Source: Sequoia sempervirens
Lineage: Eukaryota > Streptophyta > Pinopsida > Cupressales > Cupressaceae
Assembly: GCA_007258455.2 (NCBI GenBank)
Contig: VDFB02358134.1
Coordinates: forward strand, 214,257,565 to 214,321,564
Length of the DNA: 64,000 nucleotides
Direction of reading: 5' to 3'
Shown here piece after piece: positions 1 to 10,689 of the stretch. The notes under the pieces are model-generated. The model did not search any database. It saw only the letters and a program-made list of their open reading frames with translations, and was not told where the DNA came from. A program made the translations under genes and the position numbers. Each line of letters opens with the position of its first letter. Within the stretch, counting starts at the first letter, position 1.

Positions 1-907
1 CATGATCTTCAACCCTCTTTGAATAAGCAGTCAAGTCATCTTGGTACACTACCATGATAATGTTAATCAAATCAGCAAATGGAACATCCATGGCTCTTTG
101 GAAAGTCGCTCCAGCATTAGTGAGACCAAATGGAATTCTTATGTATATGTATGTTCCCCAAGGAGTAGTGAATGTTGTCTTGTATTTCTCAGACTCCTTG
201 ACTTTGACCTGATTGTATCCAAAAAATTCATCCATCATAGATAATAATTCACACCCTGTCGCCTTATGCAAAATAGCTTCCATATTTGGTAGAGGATAAT
301 TATCCTTAAGAGACGCCATGTTCAGATTTCTAAAGTCAACATACAATCTGATGTCACCATTCTTCTTTCTTACAGGAACTAGATTTGAAACCCAGGTTGA
401 ATGTCTAATTGGTTTAATGATTCCTCCATCCCTGAGCTTAGTTAATTCCTCCTGCATCTTAGGCTCCAATGTTGGATTAATAGGTCTTTGCTTCTGTCTG
501 AAAGGCTTTGCATCTAGCTTCAAAGGTATTTCATGCTGAAATAGATCTTCCCTGTATGCCTTCAGCTCTTCGTATGACTAGACAAACACATGCTTGTACT
601 TTCTCAACAATTCAATCAGCATTCGCCTAATTGTAGGGCTGATCTTCTTTCCAATGTATACCTTTCTTGGTGCTATATCAGTCCCCAAGTTAATCTCTTC
701 AACATCTTCCTTTCTGACTAGTGTTTGCTTCATTAGAGATCTATCATTTCCATCATACACCCTCTCCAATGCCACTAGACCTTTGGGAAATTTATTTGTT
801 TTGAGTTGTAAGATCTCCTTGCCAAGCACAGTTTGTTTTCCATCTACTTCCTCAACAAAAGCATTGAAGTCAATTTCTTGTGCCTCATACTGATCTATAC
901 AATGCAA
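1..907 (-). pseudogene. Reverse transcriptase of element A (partial, decayed)
   Basis: Translating the minus strand gives a linker containing NKFPKGLVALERV, then a segment ending KHVFV before a TAG stop at about 578 where the family usually has a tryptophan. RT motifs follow in order: WVSNLVPVRKKNGDI, VDFRNLN, FFGYNQVKV, IPFGLTNAGATFQRAMD, and the active-site box VVYQDDLTAYSK near position 40. YQDD stands in for the usual Y(V/L/M)DD. The coding sequence runs past base 1. A frameshift near 905 separates it from the upstream aRNH frame. The role would be to copy element RNA into cDNA inside the virus-like particle; the stop and frameshift make this copy non-functional. Confidence 0.85.
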
Positions 908-1551
908 AAATTCAAAAGATCAGCATCATCATTAAAAACTTGCCAGCTATAAATGTTATCAGGAACAGCAAACCTCGTCTTGAACTCAATATGCGATACA
1001 CCAGCCAGTGTGATATCATCTCTTTTCAGTGCTACATTTGCTAAAAAGTTAGCCATTATGTTTTTTGACTTATCAATCCACTCAATCGAAAAGGCATCAA
1101 ATAATTCAATTGTGTCCCATACAACATTCCTATATTGTTTTAATCTTTTGTGCTTTGCTGCATATTTTGATTTAATCTGTGAAACAACCAACTGAGAATC
1201 ACCCAAAATAGCTAGCAACTTAATCTTGTGTTTCACAGCTATATTCAAGCCTGTCAATAAGGCTTCGTATTCTGCCACATTGTTTGTACACTCAAATGCT
1301 AACAAGAAAGAGTATTTAAAATTCATACCTCTAGGTGAAACAAATACGATCCCAGCTCCATTACCCTCTTGACTGTAGGCTCCATCAAAATAGATCTTCC
1401 AGACACCATTGCAATCAAGTGCAACATGTTTCTTAATTGGGTCACTATTCATTAATTCTGGCTGAGCTGGTTCAATCTTAAAACTTCCTAGATCAACATC
1501 ACAGAAACAATTGATCTGATCTTGTGGCACACTTTCAACAAGTTGGCTCAT
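895..1551 (-). pseudogene. Archaeal-type RNase H (aRNH) lying upstream of the RT, element A
   Basis: The 218-codon open stretch carries RNase H signatures: KIYFDGAYSQEGNGAGIV (first Asp), NNVAEYEALLTGLNIAV (Glu), ILGDSQLVV (second Asp), and a late IDKSKNIMANFLANVAL where the family usually has a fourth acidic residue (HADAL-like); here it reads N. This matches the additional aRNH known from the Tat lineage, which normally follows RT-RNH. Here it sits between protease and RT, in frame with gag-protease. A TAG lies just upstream of 1551 where Gln is expected. A short tail containing DNIYSWQVFNDDADLL links towards the RT; element C has a similar tail. The fold assignment is firm; the position is the odd part. 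Confidence 0.82.
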
Positions 1552-1579
1552 TCTTGGCTCTCTGTATAACTTGACCTAC

Positions 1580-2154
1580 TGACCATTCACTGGTATAGTA
1601 GCATAAGATAAATCAAATTGAACATTCCCACCTACAGCTGCAGTCCATTGTCTTGACAAAAGCATCCCGAATTGAGGAGTATCTATAACTGTTATGTCTA
1701 TATTATATGTTGCCTACGGATATGTAGCCAATTTGACTTCAACATATTTTATAATACCAACCACAGGAACAGGTCGATTATCCATAGCATAGCACTTGCC
1801 TCCAGTGATATCAACACATATGCCAAGCTGTCTCATTACTCCGACTGGCATGATATTTATAGCAGCACCAAAATCTATCATGCAGTTCCTCAGTAATTTA
1901 TTATTTATAAGCAACATGGTGAAGAATGGATCCACTTGTGGAGGAGTTGATAAAATATCATTCAAGAAAACCTCAGAATTATTTACCCTTTCCTCCTTGT
2001 TGATATCTTCACAATTCACATTTTTCTTATTCCCATTTGTAATCAACTGAACAACATCATCTCTGTACTCTTTAATTTTCATTAATTCAAGAAGTGGAAT
2101 AGACATTCTTACTTGGGACAATGCTTGAGTGAAATCAAAAGAAGAGCCCTCCAT
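1580..2154 (-). pseudogene. Retropepsin-type protease region, element A
   Basis: The region contains LLRNCMIDFGAAINIMPVGV, the usual N-terminal active-site loop of plant Ty3/gypsy proteases, and downstream FGMLLSRQW, corresponding to the GMLLGRDW-type motif that ends the domain. The catalytic triplet reads DFG instead of DSG or DTG, so the enzyme is probably dead; one C-to-T change (TCT to TTT) would explain it. A TAG stop near 1714 splits the two motifs. The frame is the same as gag and aRNH, suggesting a single ancestral gag-protease-aRNH polyprotein. Confidence 0.75.
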
Positions 2155-2412
2155 CTTGACAGTCTTCTTTAATTCTGGTGCTTCTCTCTTGCTTTCCTCT
2201 TTTTCTTTTTTACTAGACTACACAGGCATCAGTATTTCTTTATCTAATTCCTTCACTTCCTTATTCTGGACTGATTTCTGTTTAATTTCATCATGCTGCT
2301 CATTTCCTGGCTTTGTTGCACTTTCCTGTGTTGTCTTCTGATCTTTTATAAAAATTCCCCCAGGAACTCCATCTGGCTCACTTACTTTTTTGTTTCTCAA
2401 CCAGTACTTACT

Positions 2413-4248
2413 TCATGCTTGCTCAACTGCAGCAACAGTAATTCTTTTTATTTCATCTGTTGTAGGTCTCCTCACATTGTATTGAACATGTGTCTCAATA
2501 GGATGTGGCTCTATGTAATCTTCATCAGAATCATAAAAAATATGTTGCTCAGCCATATGGACATTATACTTTTGATTGGAGACATCATATTCATTGCCCT
2601 CATCCTCTGAAGAAGCATATTTTTCCTCAACATGATGAATAAAATTTGAAGTCAAATATACAGTGTGATCTTCTTCATTATTTTCCCTCAACAATCCTTC
2701 TTCTCGCATCCTTTGAGCCACAATGCAATAATCTAGAGAATGTGGCTGATTGCAAACTTCACAAAAGTAATTATTATTCACCATGTATGTTCCCTTCTTG
2801 CTCAATGGATCAAGGGTCTCTTTGTTTCTGGGCCTAGCTGCCATAGGTTTCCCATCTTTCCAATCTATATTGTAAGGCATATCATGTAGCCTTGCCCTTT
2901 CATTTCTATTTTCATTTTTGTATGTATTCTCTTGTCTGTACTGATAATTATTTTGCTGGGGAGGCCTCAGGTTGTCTCTTTTATTAATTACACGAGCAGC
3001 CTTCCTGTTATTTTCAATTGTCAATGCAACTTTCTGTGCTTCAGCCAAGTCCCTTGGAAACCTATTTCTCATTTCATACCCTGTTTTGGGATCAAATGCA
3101 CTTAAATAAATACTCAATGCAGCAGAGTCTGACAACCTTGATCCAGGAGGGACTTTACTATGCAACTTATTAAATTTGCGGTTGAAATAATAAATTGAAT
3201 CATTCTGATTTTTCTGAATCCTCACCAATTCATGAAGAGCTGCATCTGGAGCATTTTGATTCCCAAATTGTTCTAAGAATTTGTCTTGAAATACTTGGAG
3301 AGAATTAATTGAATATGCAGGCAAGCTGTTAAACCAATCCCTGGCATCTTCAATAAGTGACATCATAAACAACCTCATGTGCAAATCTTCATTTGGCATA
3401 CCTATGTCTTGAATGGACATATTGAAATTCCTTAGATGTTCCTCAGCAGTAATTACATTGTTCCCTGCAAACTTGGGAATCATACCTCTCCAGCTACCAT
3501 CCATAGGGTAAGGACATGGATCGAAACCTGCCAAGTCAAACTGCCTAATCATTGTTGCGTATTGGTGAGGGGGAGGCACAGGTGGATGCTGATACTGAGG
3601 CATGTGATTATTGTACTGCGCATTATGATGTGGGATATAATTCTAACCAGGTGATGGATACATACCTATATGTTGTGTGGGAATATGAGATGGATGGTTT
3701 GGTTTCCTGTAATGATTCCCACTCTGATGGTGAGGAGATACGGGTGGACCAGAAGGCCCTATGCCATGACTGCCCTGCTTGTGAGGTGGGACATACTTTG
3801 GGCCACCAGATGTTTGATCATTAAGCTGAGTCTTCTATGATTTAGCCTCCAACTCCTCCTCCTTCTTCCTGTGTAATTCAAGCTGAGCCCTTAACTCATT
3901 TGGAGTCTCAACAAACACATTCTGATTATCTTGCATTTTTTGGTCATATTCATATTGAATTTTGCGTCGTTCAGATTTGAGTCCAGCTTCAAACTCAGCC
4001 TGTTTCTAAGAATCATGAGAAGAAAAAGGATTTCTTTAATCTTCAGGAGTACGAGGTTCTACGCTTGAATCATTTCTCCATGTGTCATAGCAATTGTATG
4101 TTTCATCATGTGCTCTTTTGTCAGTCATGCACATGTCCTCGTTGATCCCTTTTCCCTTATCAGCTTTGTCATTTTTATGTGTCCATTTGCTGCTACTAGC
4201 AGGAGCTCCAATATGACCTCCCCTGAATTGAGATCTTCTTCAATTCAT
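2413..4248 (-). pseudogene. gag of element A
   Basis: I place the start at the minus-strand ATG at 4248 because it is in frame with everything downstream and lies soon after the PBS. The third codon is TGA, probably from CGA. The N-terminal part is charged and includes a run of E, K and R residues (about 3850-3960). The core has the Retrotrans_gag pattern, with RLFMMSLIEDARDWFNSLP and FLEQFGN, followed by FNRKFNKLHSKVP. A CX2C...C zinc-like motif (CEVCNQPHSLDYC) lies near 2750. The longest clean stretch is 3603-2413; the N-terminal third carries several TAG stops (near 3644, 3838 and 4005). Gag would form the capsid and package RNA. Confidence 0.8.
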
Positions 4249-4275
4249 GGTGAAATTGTGTAAAAAATACTATTA

Positions 4276-4304
4276 GAGTCGCCACTCACTTTTCTGAAAG
4301 TGAG
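4276..4304 (-). other. Second partial PBS copy plus 8-bp hairpin in the leader of element A
   Basis: Between the PBS and gag, the minus strand repeats the first nine bases of the PBS (TGGCGACTC, at 4284-4276). Directly beside it is a perfect inverted repeat, CTCACTTT / AAAGTGAG with a four-base loop (4285-4304). Such a stem just after a PBS could be a packaging or dimerisation signal; that is inference. Confidence 0.45.
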
Positions 4305-4324
4305 AAAATGATTTATATTTCTGG

Positions 4325-4342
4325 TTCCCAGCGGAGTCGCCA
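4325..4342 (-). promoter_or_regulatory. Primer binding site of element A
   Basis: On the minus strand the LTR ends ...CTAACA and, after three bases, TGGCGACTCCGCTGGGAA follows. It begins with TGG, as expected for pairing to a tRNA 3' CCA end, and closely resembles the PBS common in Tat/Ogre elements. I think the primer is an arginine tRNA but cannot confirm it. Confidence 0.8.
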
Positions 4343-4345
4343 ATT

Positions 4346-6303
4346 TGTTAGCTCTCAAACACACAAGTTTGAACCACAAAAGATTGCCAAGCTTTCACAA
4401 TGTTTTAGGGTAATAGAACAAGGCTCGAAACAATTGAACCTTCTACTCTTCTGGTGCTGCAAGACCAAGGCGGGTGTACCTCTCTTGAACAATGCAGACT
4501 TAACTTATGATTATCTTTCTGAAATGCTTTGTCCATAATGGCAGATAATAGTGAATAAATGAAACCAAACTTCATAGCTACCTTCTGATCTAAATCCTAG
4601 AATGCTTAATTAATAGATATAAGAAAAACTGAAATGGATTCAAATAGTGAAATGTAGAGACTAGTGTCTTGTTGGGTAGGCGGAGTCAAACGACATCAAC
4701 ATGAACAACACTCTCTGGACGAGATACAAATTATCTGGCATATGATTTATTCATAACTTGTATGAACATGCAATATTGTGACTACTAAGTTTTACTTTAA
4801 TAATCCAAAACAAATCTCTCTGATTACTGTGATCAATAAAAGGATTTAATCTTTTCTTGAAAGAACCAATTGATTAATCACACGAATACAACAAATGTGT
4901 ATTGATAAATTGAACATAAACTTGTTATGTCAACTTAAACAACTAGAAAAATCAATTATGGAGACAACTTAGCAGCATTTTTCATTTAACTCAACAGATA
5001 ACTGACACCAAAAGATGCAGCAACATCATCCGAATCTCATAAATACCTACATTGTGAAAATCATGCAACAATAGCCTCTGGTTTGATAATTTTATTCTAA
5101 TGTATCTACTTGCAGTGTATCGAAAAATCTAATATCTGGTGGTCTCAATTAACAACTACAACATGCCTACTTATACACCAGCATGAGGAAAATATCAAAA
5201 TAAAACATCATGTCGGCTCAGCATGAAAATCGGGCTCCAAACAAGTCGGCCAACAACAGTCACCAATTCAAAATCATGTCGGCCCAGTGATGAATTTCTA
5301 TTTTTTACCAGCGAGGGAGTCGGTGTGACACATCGCAACTTATGCCGAAGGCCGCAATTCAAACATTTCATTCACAGTCACCGTAGCAATTCGTTTGTCA
5401 TATCAAAACCCCATAGTGTTCCTTTGTTTCGTTATAGCCCACCACTGTCATTGAGACCTCATATAGATTCATAAGGCTACCCCGAAGATCATTTATTATT
5501 CACATGTCACTGAGACCAGGCTATCGTTATGCCAAAAACAAGAAGCGACCCTTTGTTCTTTTGTTCATTGCTATAGCCCTCCACCTTCGGTGAGGCGTCA
5601 TAGAGAGTTGATTATGTTCTGCCGAAAACCCACCTTATTCTTTATATGTCATCGTGACTCATGGCCTTCTTCGTCGACGGGCCCATGCACTCACTCACTA
5701 TCATTGTAGTTCATTACACTTGAGGAGATGCTATGTAGAGAGTTCCATGTTATGCCGAAAGTCACCCCAGGACCACATGCTCACCAAGACACTGCCAACC
5801 TTATAGCAATATGTACATCAAAGTAAATCAACATGTAAGGTCGGCGAGACCGAAGGTCACTCGCCATGACCCTACACTAATAGCTATAACTTATAGCAAT
5901 ACACCATCCTCCACTTGAAAAGTCGCTATAACACATACCTCCTCATCATAACCCCTCGTCGAAGAAATAAACTCTCACCAAAATGACCACTTAGGCACCG
6001 GTCGGTAAGATAAGAGAAGATCAGGGAAACCTCAACCCGATAACCAAAACACATGCCGATAAGGTTCCATCCACTAATGTGATCACCGAGACATGTGAGA
6101 ATTCCTGCCGACCACCCTGAAACACAGAAGTTAACAAAAATGAGTTGGGGAGACAAAGAAAATGTCACACCGACCCAAACCATGATGTAAAATATGCATG
6201 ACTTAATGGACTCAATGGGACCAAAGGGCAAAATATGAGTGGAAAATGCACACGATAAGGCCAAATGAGTAAAATCAACATGTGAAAATATCAGAATTTA
6301 ACA
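4346..6303 (-). repeat. LTR of element A (the 5' LTR, minus orientation)
   Basis: The segment begins TGTTAGCTC and ends TTTAACA on the plus strand, giving matching TGTTA/TAACA termini, with the PBS three bases outside one end. Length is about 1958 bp. Inside, 5330-5770 holds three or four degenerate copies of a unit with TATAGCCC...GTCATAGAGAG...TATGCCGAAA. No long reading frame is convincing. The inner border is secure because of the PBS. The outer border at 6303 rests on the terminal TAACA and on chromovirus RT sequence resuming immediately afterwards. Confidence 0.65.
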
Positions 6304-7230
6304 GTTCTAATAGGAAGGCCACCTTCAAGACCAAAGAGGGCCTGTACGAGTGGTTAGTCATGCCTTTTGGGCTAACCAATGCACCGAGCACATTCATGCG
6401 GCTCATGAATGAGGTACTAAGAGAGTTTTTGGGAAGTTTTGTCATTGTGTATTTAGATGATATTTTGATTTTCAATAAGACCTTGGATGAGCATTTAATG
6501 CATATTCTAAGGGTTTTTGAAAAGTTGAGAGAGGAGAAACTATTGATAAATTGGAAAAAGTGTAGTTTTGTGAAGAAGGAGTTAGTGTACTTGGGGTTTG
6601 TTGTCTCAGAAGAAGGTCTCAAGATGGACCTAGAGAAGGTGGAGGCTATTCTAGAATGGCCTACCCCAAGAACTTCTATTGAGGTGAGATCTTTCCATGG
6701 TTTGGCCAGTTTTTACAGAAAGTTCATTAGAAACTTTAGTAGTATTTGTGCACCCCTGACTGAAACAATGAGAGGGGATAGAAAAGAGTTCAAGTGGAGC
6801 ACTGGAGCAGTGAAGAGTTTTGATCTGTTGAAGCAGAAGGTGATAGAGCAACTAGTTTTAGCCCTCCCAGACTTCAATAAGGTGTTTCAGGTGGATTGTG
6901 ATGTCAGTGGTTGTGCCATTGGAGCAGTGATGAGCTAAGAAGGTAAGCCCACTGCCTATTTTAGTGAAAAGTTAAATGATGCAAAGAGAAAGTACTTTGT
7001 ATATGATTAGGAATTTTATGCAATAGTTCAAGCATTAATGAAATGGAGACATTATATGTTGCCAAAGGAATTTTTTTTGTTTACTGATCATCAAGCATTA
7101 CAGTATCTGAGTAGTTAGGGAAAATTAAATTAGAGGCATATGAAATTGGTAGAATTTTTGCAAAGCTATACCTTTGTTTTAAAGCATAGGAGTGGAAAGT
7201 CAAATAGGGTTGTAGATGCCTTAAGTAGGA
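6304..7230 (+). pseudogene. RT (C-terminal half) and RNase H of chromovirus B
   Basis: The protein opens within RT at [19 protein letters not shown], followed by [14 protein letters not shown], the active site [11 protein letters not shown], and the thumb/connection region ([18 protein letters not shown]). A stop at 6936 (TAA) precedes the RNase H part: PTAYFSEKLNDAKRKY, RHYMLP, FFLFTDHQALQYL, then HRSGKSNRVVDALSRR. TAG codons interrupt at about 7009, 7117 and 7132. YLDD and the GKSNRVVDALSRR tail are standard for chromoviruses. All pieces share one frame, so decay has been by base substitution only. Confidence 0.88.
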
Positions 7231-8720
7231 GGAAAACATTGTTGACAGAGATGAAGATTGAAGTGGTTGGGTTCAATGAACTCAAGACATTGTATCTTGA
7301 AGATCCTAATTTTGCAGAAGGTTGGAGAGCTTGCAAGGAGCCTGTTACAGTTGACGGGACGAAGTGGATAGATTTCATAATCCAGGATGGCATGTTGTTT
7401 AAGGGAAGTCAATTGTGTATTCCAAGGAGTTTCATGAGGGAGAACCTGATAAAGGAGAAGTACAGTGGAGGAATTGCAGGAAATTTTGGTCGGGATAAGA
7501 CCATTGCCATTATCAGTGAGCATTATTATTGGCCTTAGTTATCACAAGATGTGAAGAAGTTTTTGCAAAGTTGTAGGGTATGTCAAATGGCTAAAGGAGT
7601 GAGCCAGAATACTGGGTTGTATCAGCCCTTACCTATACCAGAGAGGCCATGGGAGGATATAAGTATGGACTTTGTTCTTGGTTCGCCAAGGACACAAAGA
7701 GGGAATGATTCAGTATTTGTGGTAGTTGACAGGTTTTCGAAGATGGGGCATTTCATCCCATGCCAGAAGACCCATGATGCAGTCCACATTGCTGAATTGT
7801 TCTTCAGAGAGGTGGTGAGGCTACATGGTCTGCCAAAGAGTATAGTCTCAAATCGTGATACCAAGTTTGTGGGATACTTTTGGAGGACCTTGTGGAAAAA
7901 GTTGAAGACAAAGTTGAAGTTCAGTTTTGCACACCATCCACAAACTGATGGGTAGACTGAGGTTGTGAACAGAAGTCTAGGTAACCTACTGAGATGCTTG
8001 GTAGGAGATAAACCCAAGGGATGGGACTTGATCTTACCCTAGGCAAAATTTTCTTACAACAATTTTGTGAATAGAAGTACTGGTAGATCACCATTCCAAA
8101 TTGTGTATGGAGGCAGTCCTAGGACCGCTCCAGAATTGAGGAAGATGGACCAAGAGAAGAAGACTAGTGCTGAAGCCGAAGACTTTGTAGAGCACATCAA
8201 GAATATATATGAGAAGGTAAGAGAACATATTAACAAGATGAATATGCAGTATAAGGCTAAGGAAAATCAAAAGAGGAGGTATAAGGAGTTTCATATTGGT
8301 GATGAAGTGATGGTCCACTTAAGGAAAGAAAGGTTTCCAGTGGGAACCTATAACAAACTGAAGATGAAGAAGTTCGGTCCCTATAAAATTGTGAAGAGGC
8401 ATGAATCAGGGAACGCATATGAGGTAGAGTTGCCAGATGGAGTCAACATTTCCCTTGTGTTCAATATTTTAGATTTGACAGAGTATCATGAAGGTGGCAC
8501 AGAGGAAGTACCAGCAATGGAACAATGTGGCATTCCAGCACCTACTTTAGAAAAGGAGGAGATTGAAGAAATCTTGGATAGCCGTGTGGGAAGGAGTACC
8601 AGAAATAGGCAGTATGAAGAATACTTGGTGAAGTGGAGAGGAAGGCCTGTGGAAGATTCATCCTAGCTGTCTAAGGCGGAGGTTGACCGTTTGGGATTTC
8701 CTCAACCATCTGAGACGTGA
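7231..8720 (+). pseudogene. Integrase with chromodomain, chromovirus B
   Basis: A degraded zinc-binding region ([14 protein letters not shown]) leads into the catalytic core: [11 protein letters not shown] (first Asp), [28 protein letters not shown] (second Asp), and HHPQTDG with a TAG where Gln is expected, then the NRSLGNLLRC region holding the expected Glu neighbourhood. After GRSPFQIVYG comes the GPY/F-like region (KKFGPYKIVKRH). The end reads RQYEEYLVKWRGRP, then a TAG within the aromatic cage region and LSKAEVDRLGFP: a chromodomain. Chromodomains in this family steer insertion towards modified chromatin. Stops at 7536, 7953, 8040 and 8664 are all TAG. Confidence 0.88.
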
Positions 8721-8751
8721 TGGGGTCACTTCTCAAATTACCCTGGGTGTC

Positions 8752-9627
8752 TGATGCAGGAGCATCCATTGGTGTGAGGGCAATCTTGCATCACCCAAAA
8801 AGATGATTTCCATTTTTGTTCCTGTTGTTTTCTGTTTGTTGATGTTTTTGCATTTCTAGATACCCTTTTCATCAAATAAGAGTTTCCAACTTTCAGAACT
8901 ACTTTTCTGCTTTTTCTGCTCAATTGCTATTTTTAGCAAGTATGAATTTGAAGGCGTGGGAAGACAAAAATTTATGGGAAGGTTCAAGACAGAAAAATAA
9001 ACACTTTGACAAAAGAATCAGGTCAAGATCATTTATGGTTTGAAAGTTATTCAAGTTCCAGTTTCTATTTTTTGCCCTGAAAAACCTTCCGAGCTCAGTT
9101 TGAGGCACTAAACGGTTCCGGATGGGCCCGAAAATTTGTGGAAATGCTAAAGTAGTTTGTTGTAGGCCTACTTTGTGGAACATCGTCTTTTCGAGAGCTT
9201 TCCAAAAAGGTATTATCATTGAAGATTCGACGATCGGATTAAAAGTTATGGCTTCTGGAATTAGGTGCATATTTTAGAAATGTGCTAATTTTCAAATGTG
9301 AATTTAAATTTGAATTTACATTTGTAATTTTGGTGCCAAACTGCCAAAACTCTTATCTCAAATGTTGTCTTTGGTTCAAAACTGAAATGGGTCTATTTAT
9401 GGGCTGGTTTCTGATTTTTGGAGTAACTTTTTGGGGAAAGAGTTCGCATGTTGCGAAAAGGGGATTTTCTGCAATTCTGTACTTTTTCTGAACTTCTGTA
9501 ATTTTGCATGTATCACAGAGCTCGAGGATTTGTGATCCTATGCATGTAAGACCTCCATATTTTAATAGAAAATATTATTCTCTATTTTGTGAGTGTATTT
9601 TTGTGTCTCGGGTTTGCTCCCTCGTCA
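8752..9627 (+). repeat. 3' LTR of chromovirus B
   Basis: It starts TGATGCAGGAGC and ends GCTCCCTCGTCA, imperfect inverted termini (9 of 12), with TG...CA ends; length 876 bp. The sequence immediately beyond is RT coding sequence of element C on the other strand, which fixes the right border. I see no clear polypurine tract before the left border, and a start at 8748 is possible. Confidence 0.6.
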
Positions 9628-10680
9628 CAATGTGTCCTAGAAGCTTACCTTCATGGACAAAAAAATACATTTCTTTGGATTGAGAGAAAATTTGAACTCT
9701 CTGTATCTTTGGAAGATCTATGTCAAATGTTCAAAATTTTCATTAGAATCTTTTGAAAAACCATGATATCATCTAAATAAACAAGAAAAAAATTATTCAT
9801 AAGGCCATGAAAGGCCCTGTCCATTTCCCTCTGGAATGTCGCCCCTGCATTAGACAAGCCAAAAGGCATTTTCCTGTAAGCCATAGTGACCCATTTAGTG
9901 GTAAATGTTGTTTTATATTGATCCTCTTAACTAGAATTTGATTATAACGTAAGTACCCATCAAGCAAAGAAAATCTATCAGAACCAGACACTACTTGCAG
10001 GATTTGCTCCATCGAAGGAAGCATATAGTGATATTTAAGGGAAGCATTATTCAAATCCCTAAAGTCAACACAAAGTATAATTTCCCCATTTTTATTTCTA
10101 ACCGGAACCAAGTTAGAGACCCAAGAAGTGTACTTAATAGGGAAAATTATATTGCTTTCAATCAGCTTATTTAACTCAGCCTTCATTAGATGTTCAAGCT
10201 TGGGATTCAAGGGCCTTTGTTTATGTCTCACAAGTTTCACATTAGGTTCTAACTCGATGGTATGTTGAGCTAGTTTGGGATCAAAACCTCTTAAATCCTT
10301 ATATTCCCAAGAAAATACATCACTAAATTATTGACATAACAAAATAAAAGCTTGTTGCTCTTCTTTAGTACATACCTTGCCCAACTTGAGAAGCTTGCCC
10401 TTGAATATTTTGATGGCTTTGTAGTGCTCTTGCTTGACAATCATGTTGCACTTGTCCTTTCTTACTTGGTCATCAGAGTTGAAAACTAACTCCAATGTCA
10501 CCAATCCCTTTGGAAACTTATTTGATTTTAGCTATACAATCTGGTTATCATATTGTTGTTTCCACTTTAGCTAGTTTTCATTTGCAAATTCAACTTTTGT
10601 AATCAAGAAGCTTACAATCTATTCATCACTATCAAAGAATTTCCAACTCACGTTATTATTAGGCATGGATGGTCTAACAA
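9628..10680 (-). pseudogene. Linker and RT (N-terminal two thirds) of element C
   Basis: After a linker with NKFPKGLVTLELVF and a DVFSWEYKDLRGFDP motif (10300-10260), RT motifs appear: WVSNLVPVRNKNGEI, VDFRDLNNASLKYHY, FSLLDGYLRYNQI, then after a frameshift near 9900 MPFGLSNAGATFQREMD, HGLMNNFFLVYLDDIMVF (YLDD active site) and GKLLGHIV. The last motif is cut by the LTR of chromovirus B. The longest clean stretch is 10240-9797. Confidence 0.85.
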
Positions 10681-10689
10681 CAATTTTTA

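Larger units (their letters stand above)
1..6303 (-). mobile_element. Element A: Ty3/gypsy retrotransposon, partial, running off the left edge
   Basis: On the minus strand, from right to left, I read LTR (6303-4346), PBS (4342-4325), gag, protease, an aRNH-type RNase H, a linker and an RT that is cut by the window edge. Gag, protease and aRNH share one frame, broken by stops that are mostly TAG; a frameshift near 905 precedes the linker and RT. The far LTR, RNase H and integrase must lie outside the window. The right LTR border at 6303 falls within RT coding sequence of chromovirus B, so A probably inserted into B. The RT and gag resemble the Tat/Athila side of Ty3/gypsy, but the domain order is unusual. 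Confidence 0.85.
6304..9627 (+). mobile_element. Element B: chromovirus (Ty3/gypsy), 3' half
   Basis: What remains is the second half of RT, RNase H, integrase with a C-terminal chromodomain, and a 3' LTR. One reading frame runs from about 6304 to 8720 without frameshift but with about eight nonsense codons, nearly all TAG. The 5' LTR, gag, protease and first half of RT are missing; if element A inserted here they lie to the left of the window. The LTR ends at 9627 inside the RT of element C, so B probably inserted into C, with CAATG (9628-9632) as the candidate target duplication. Confidence 0.85.
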
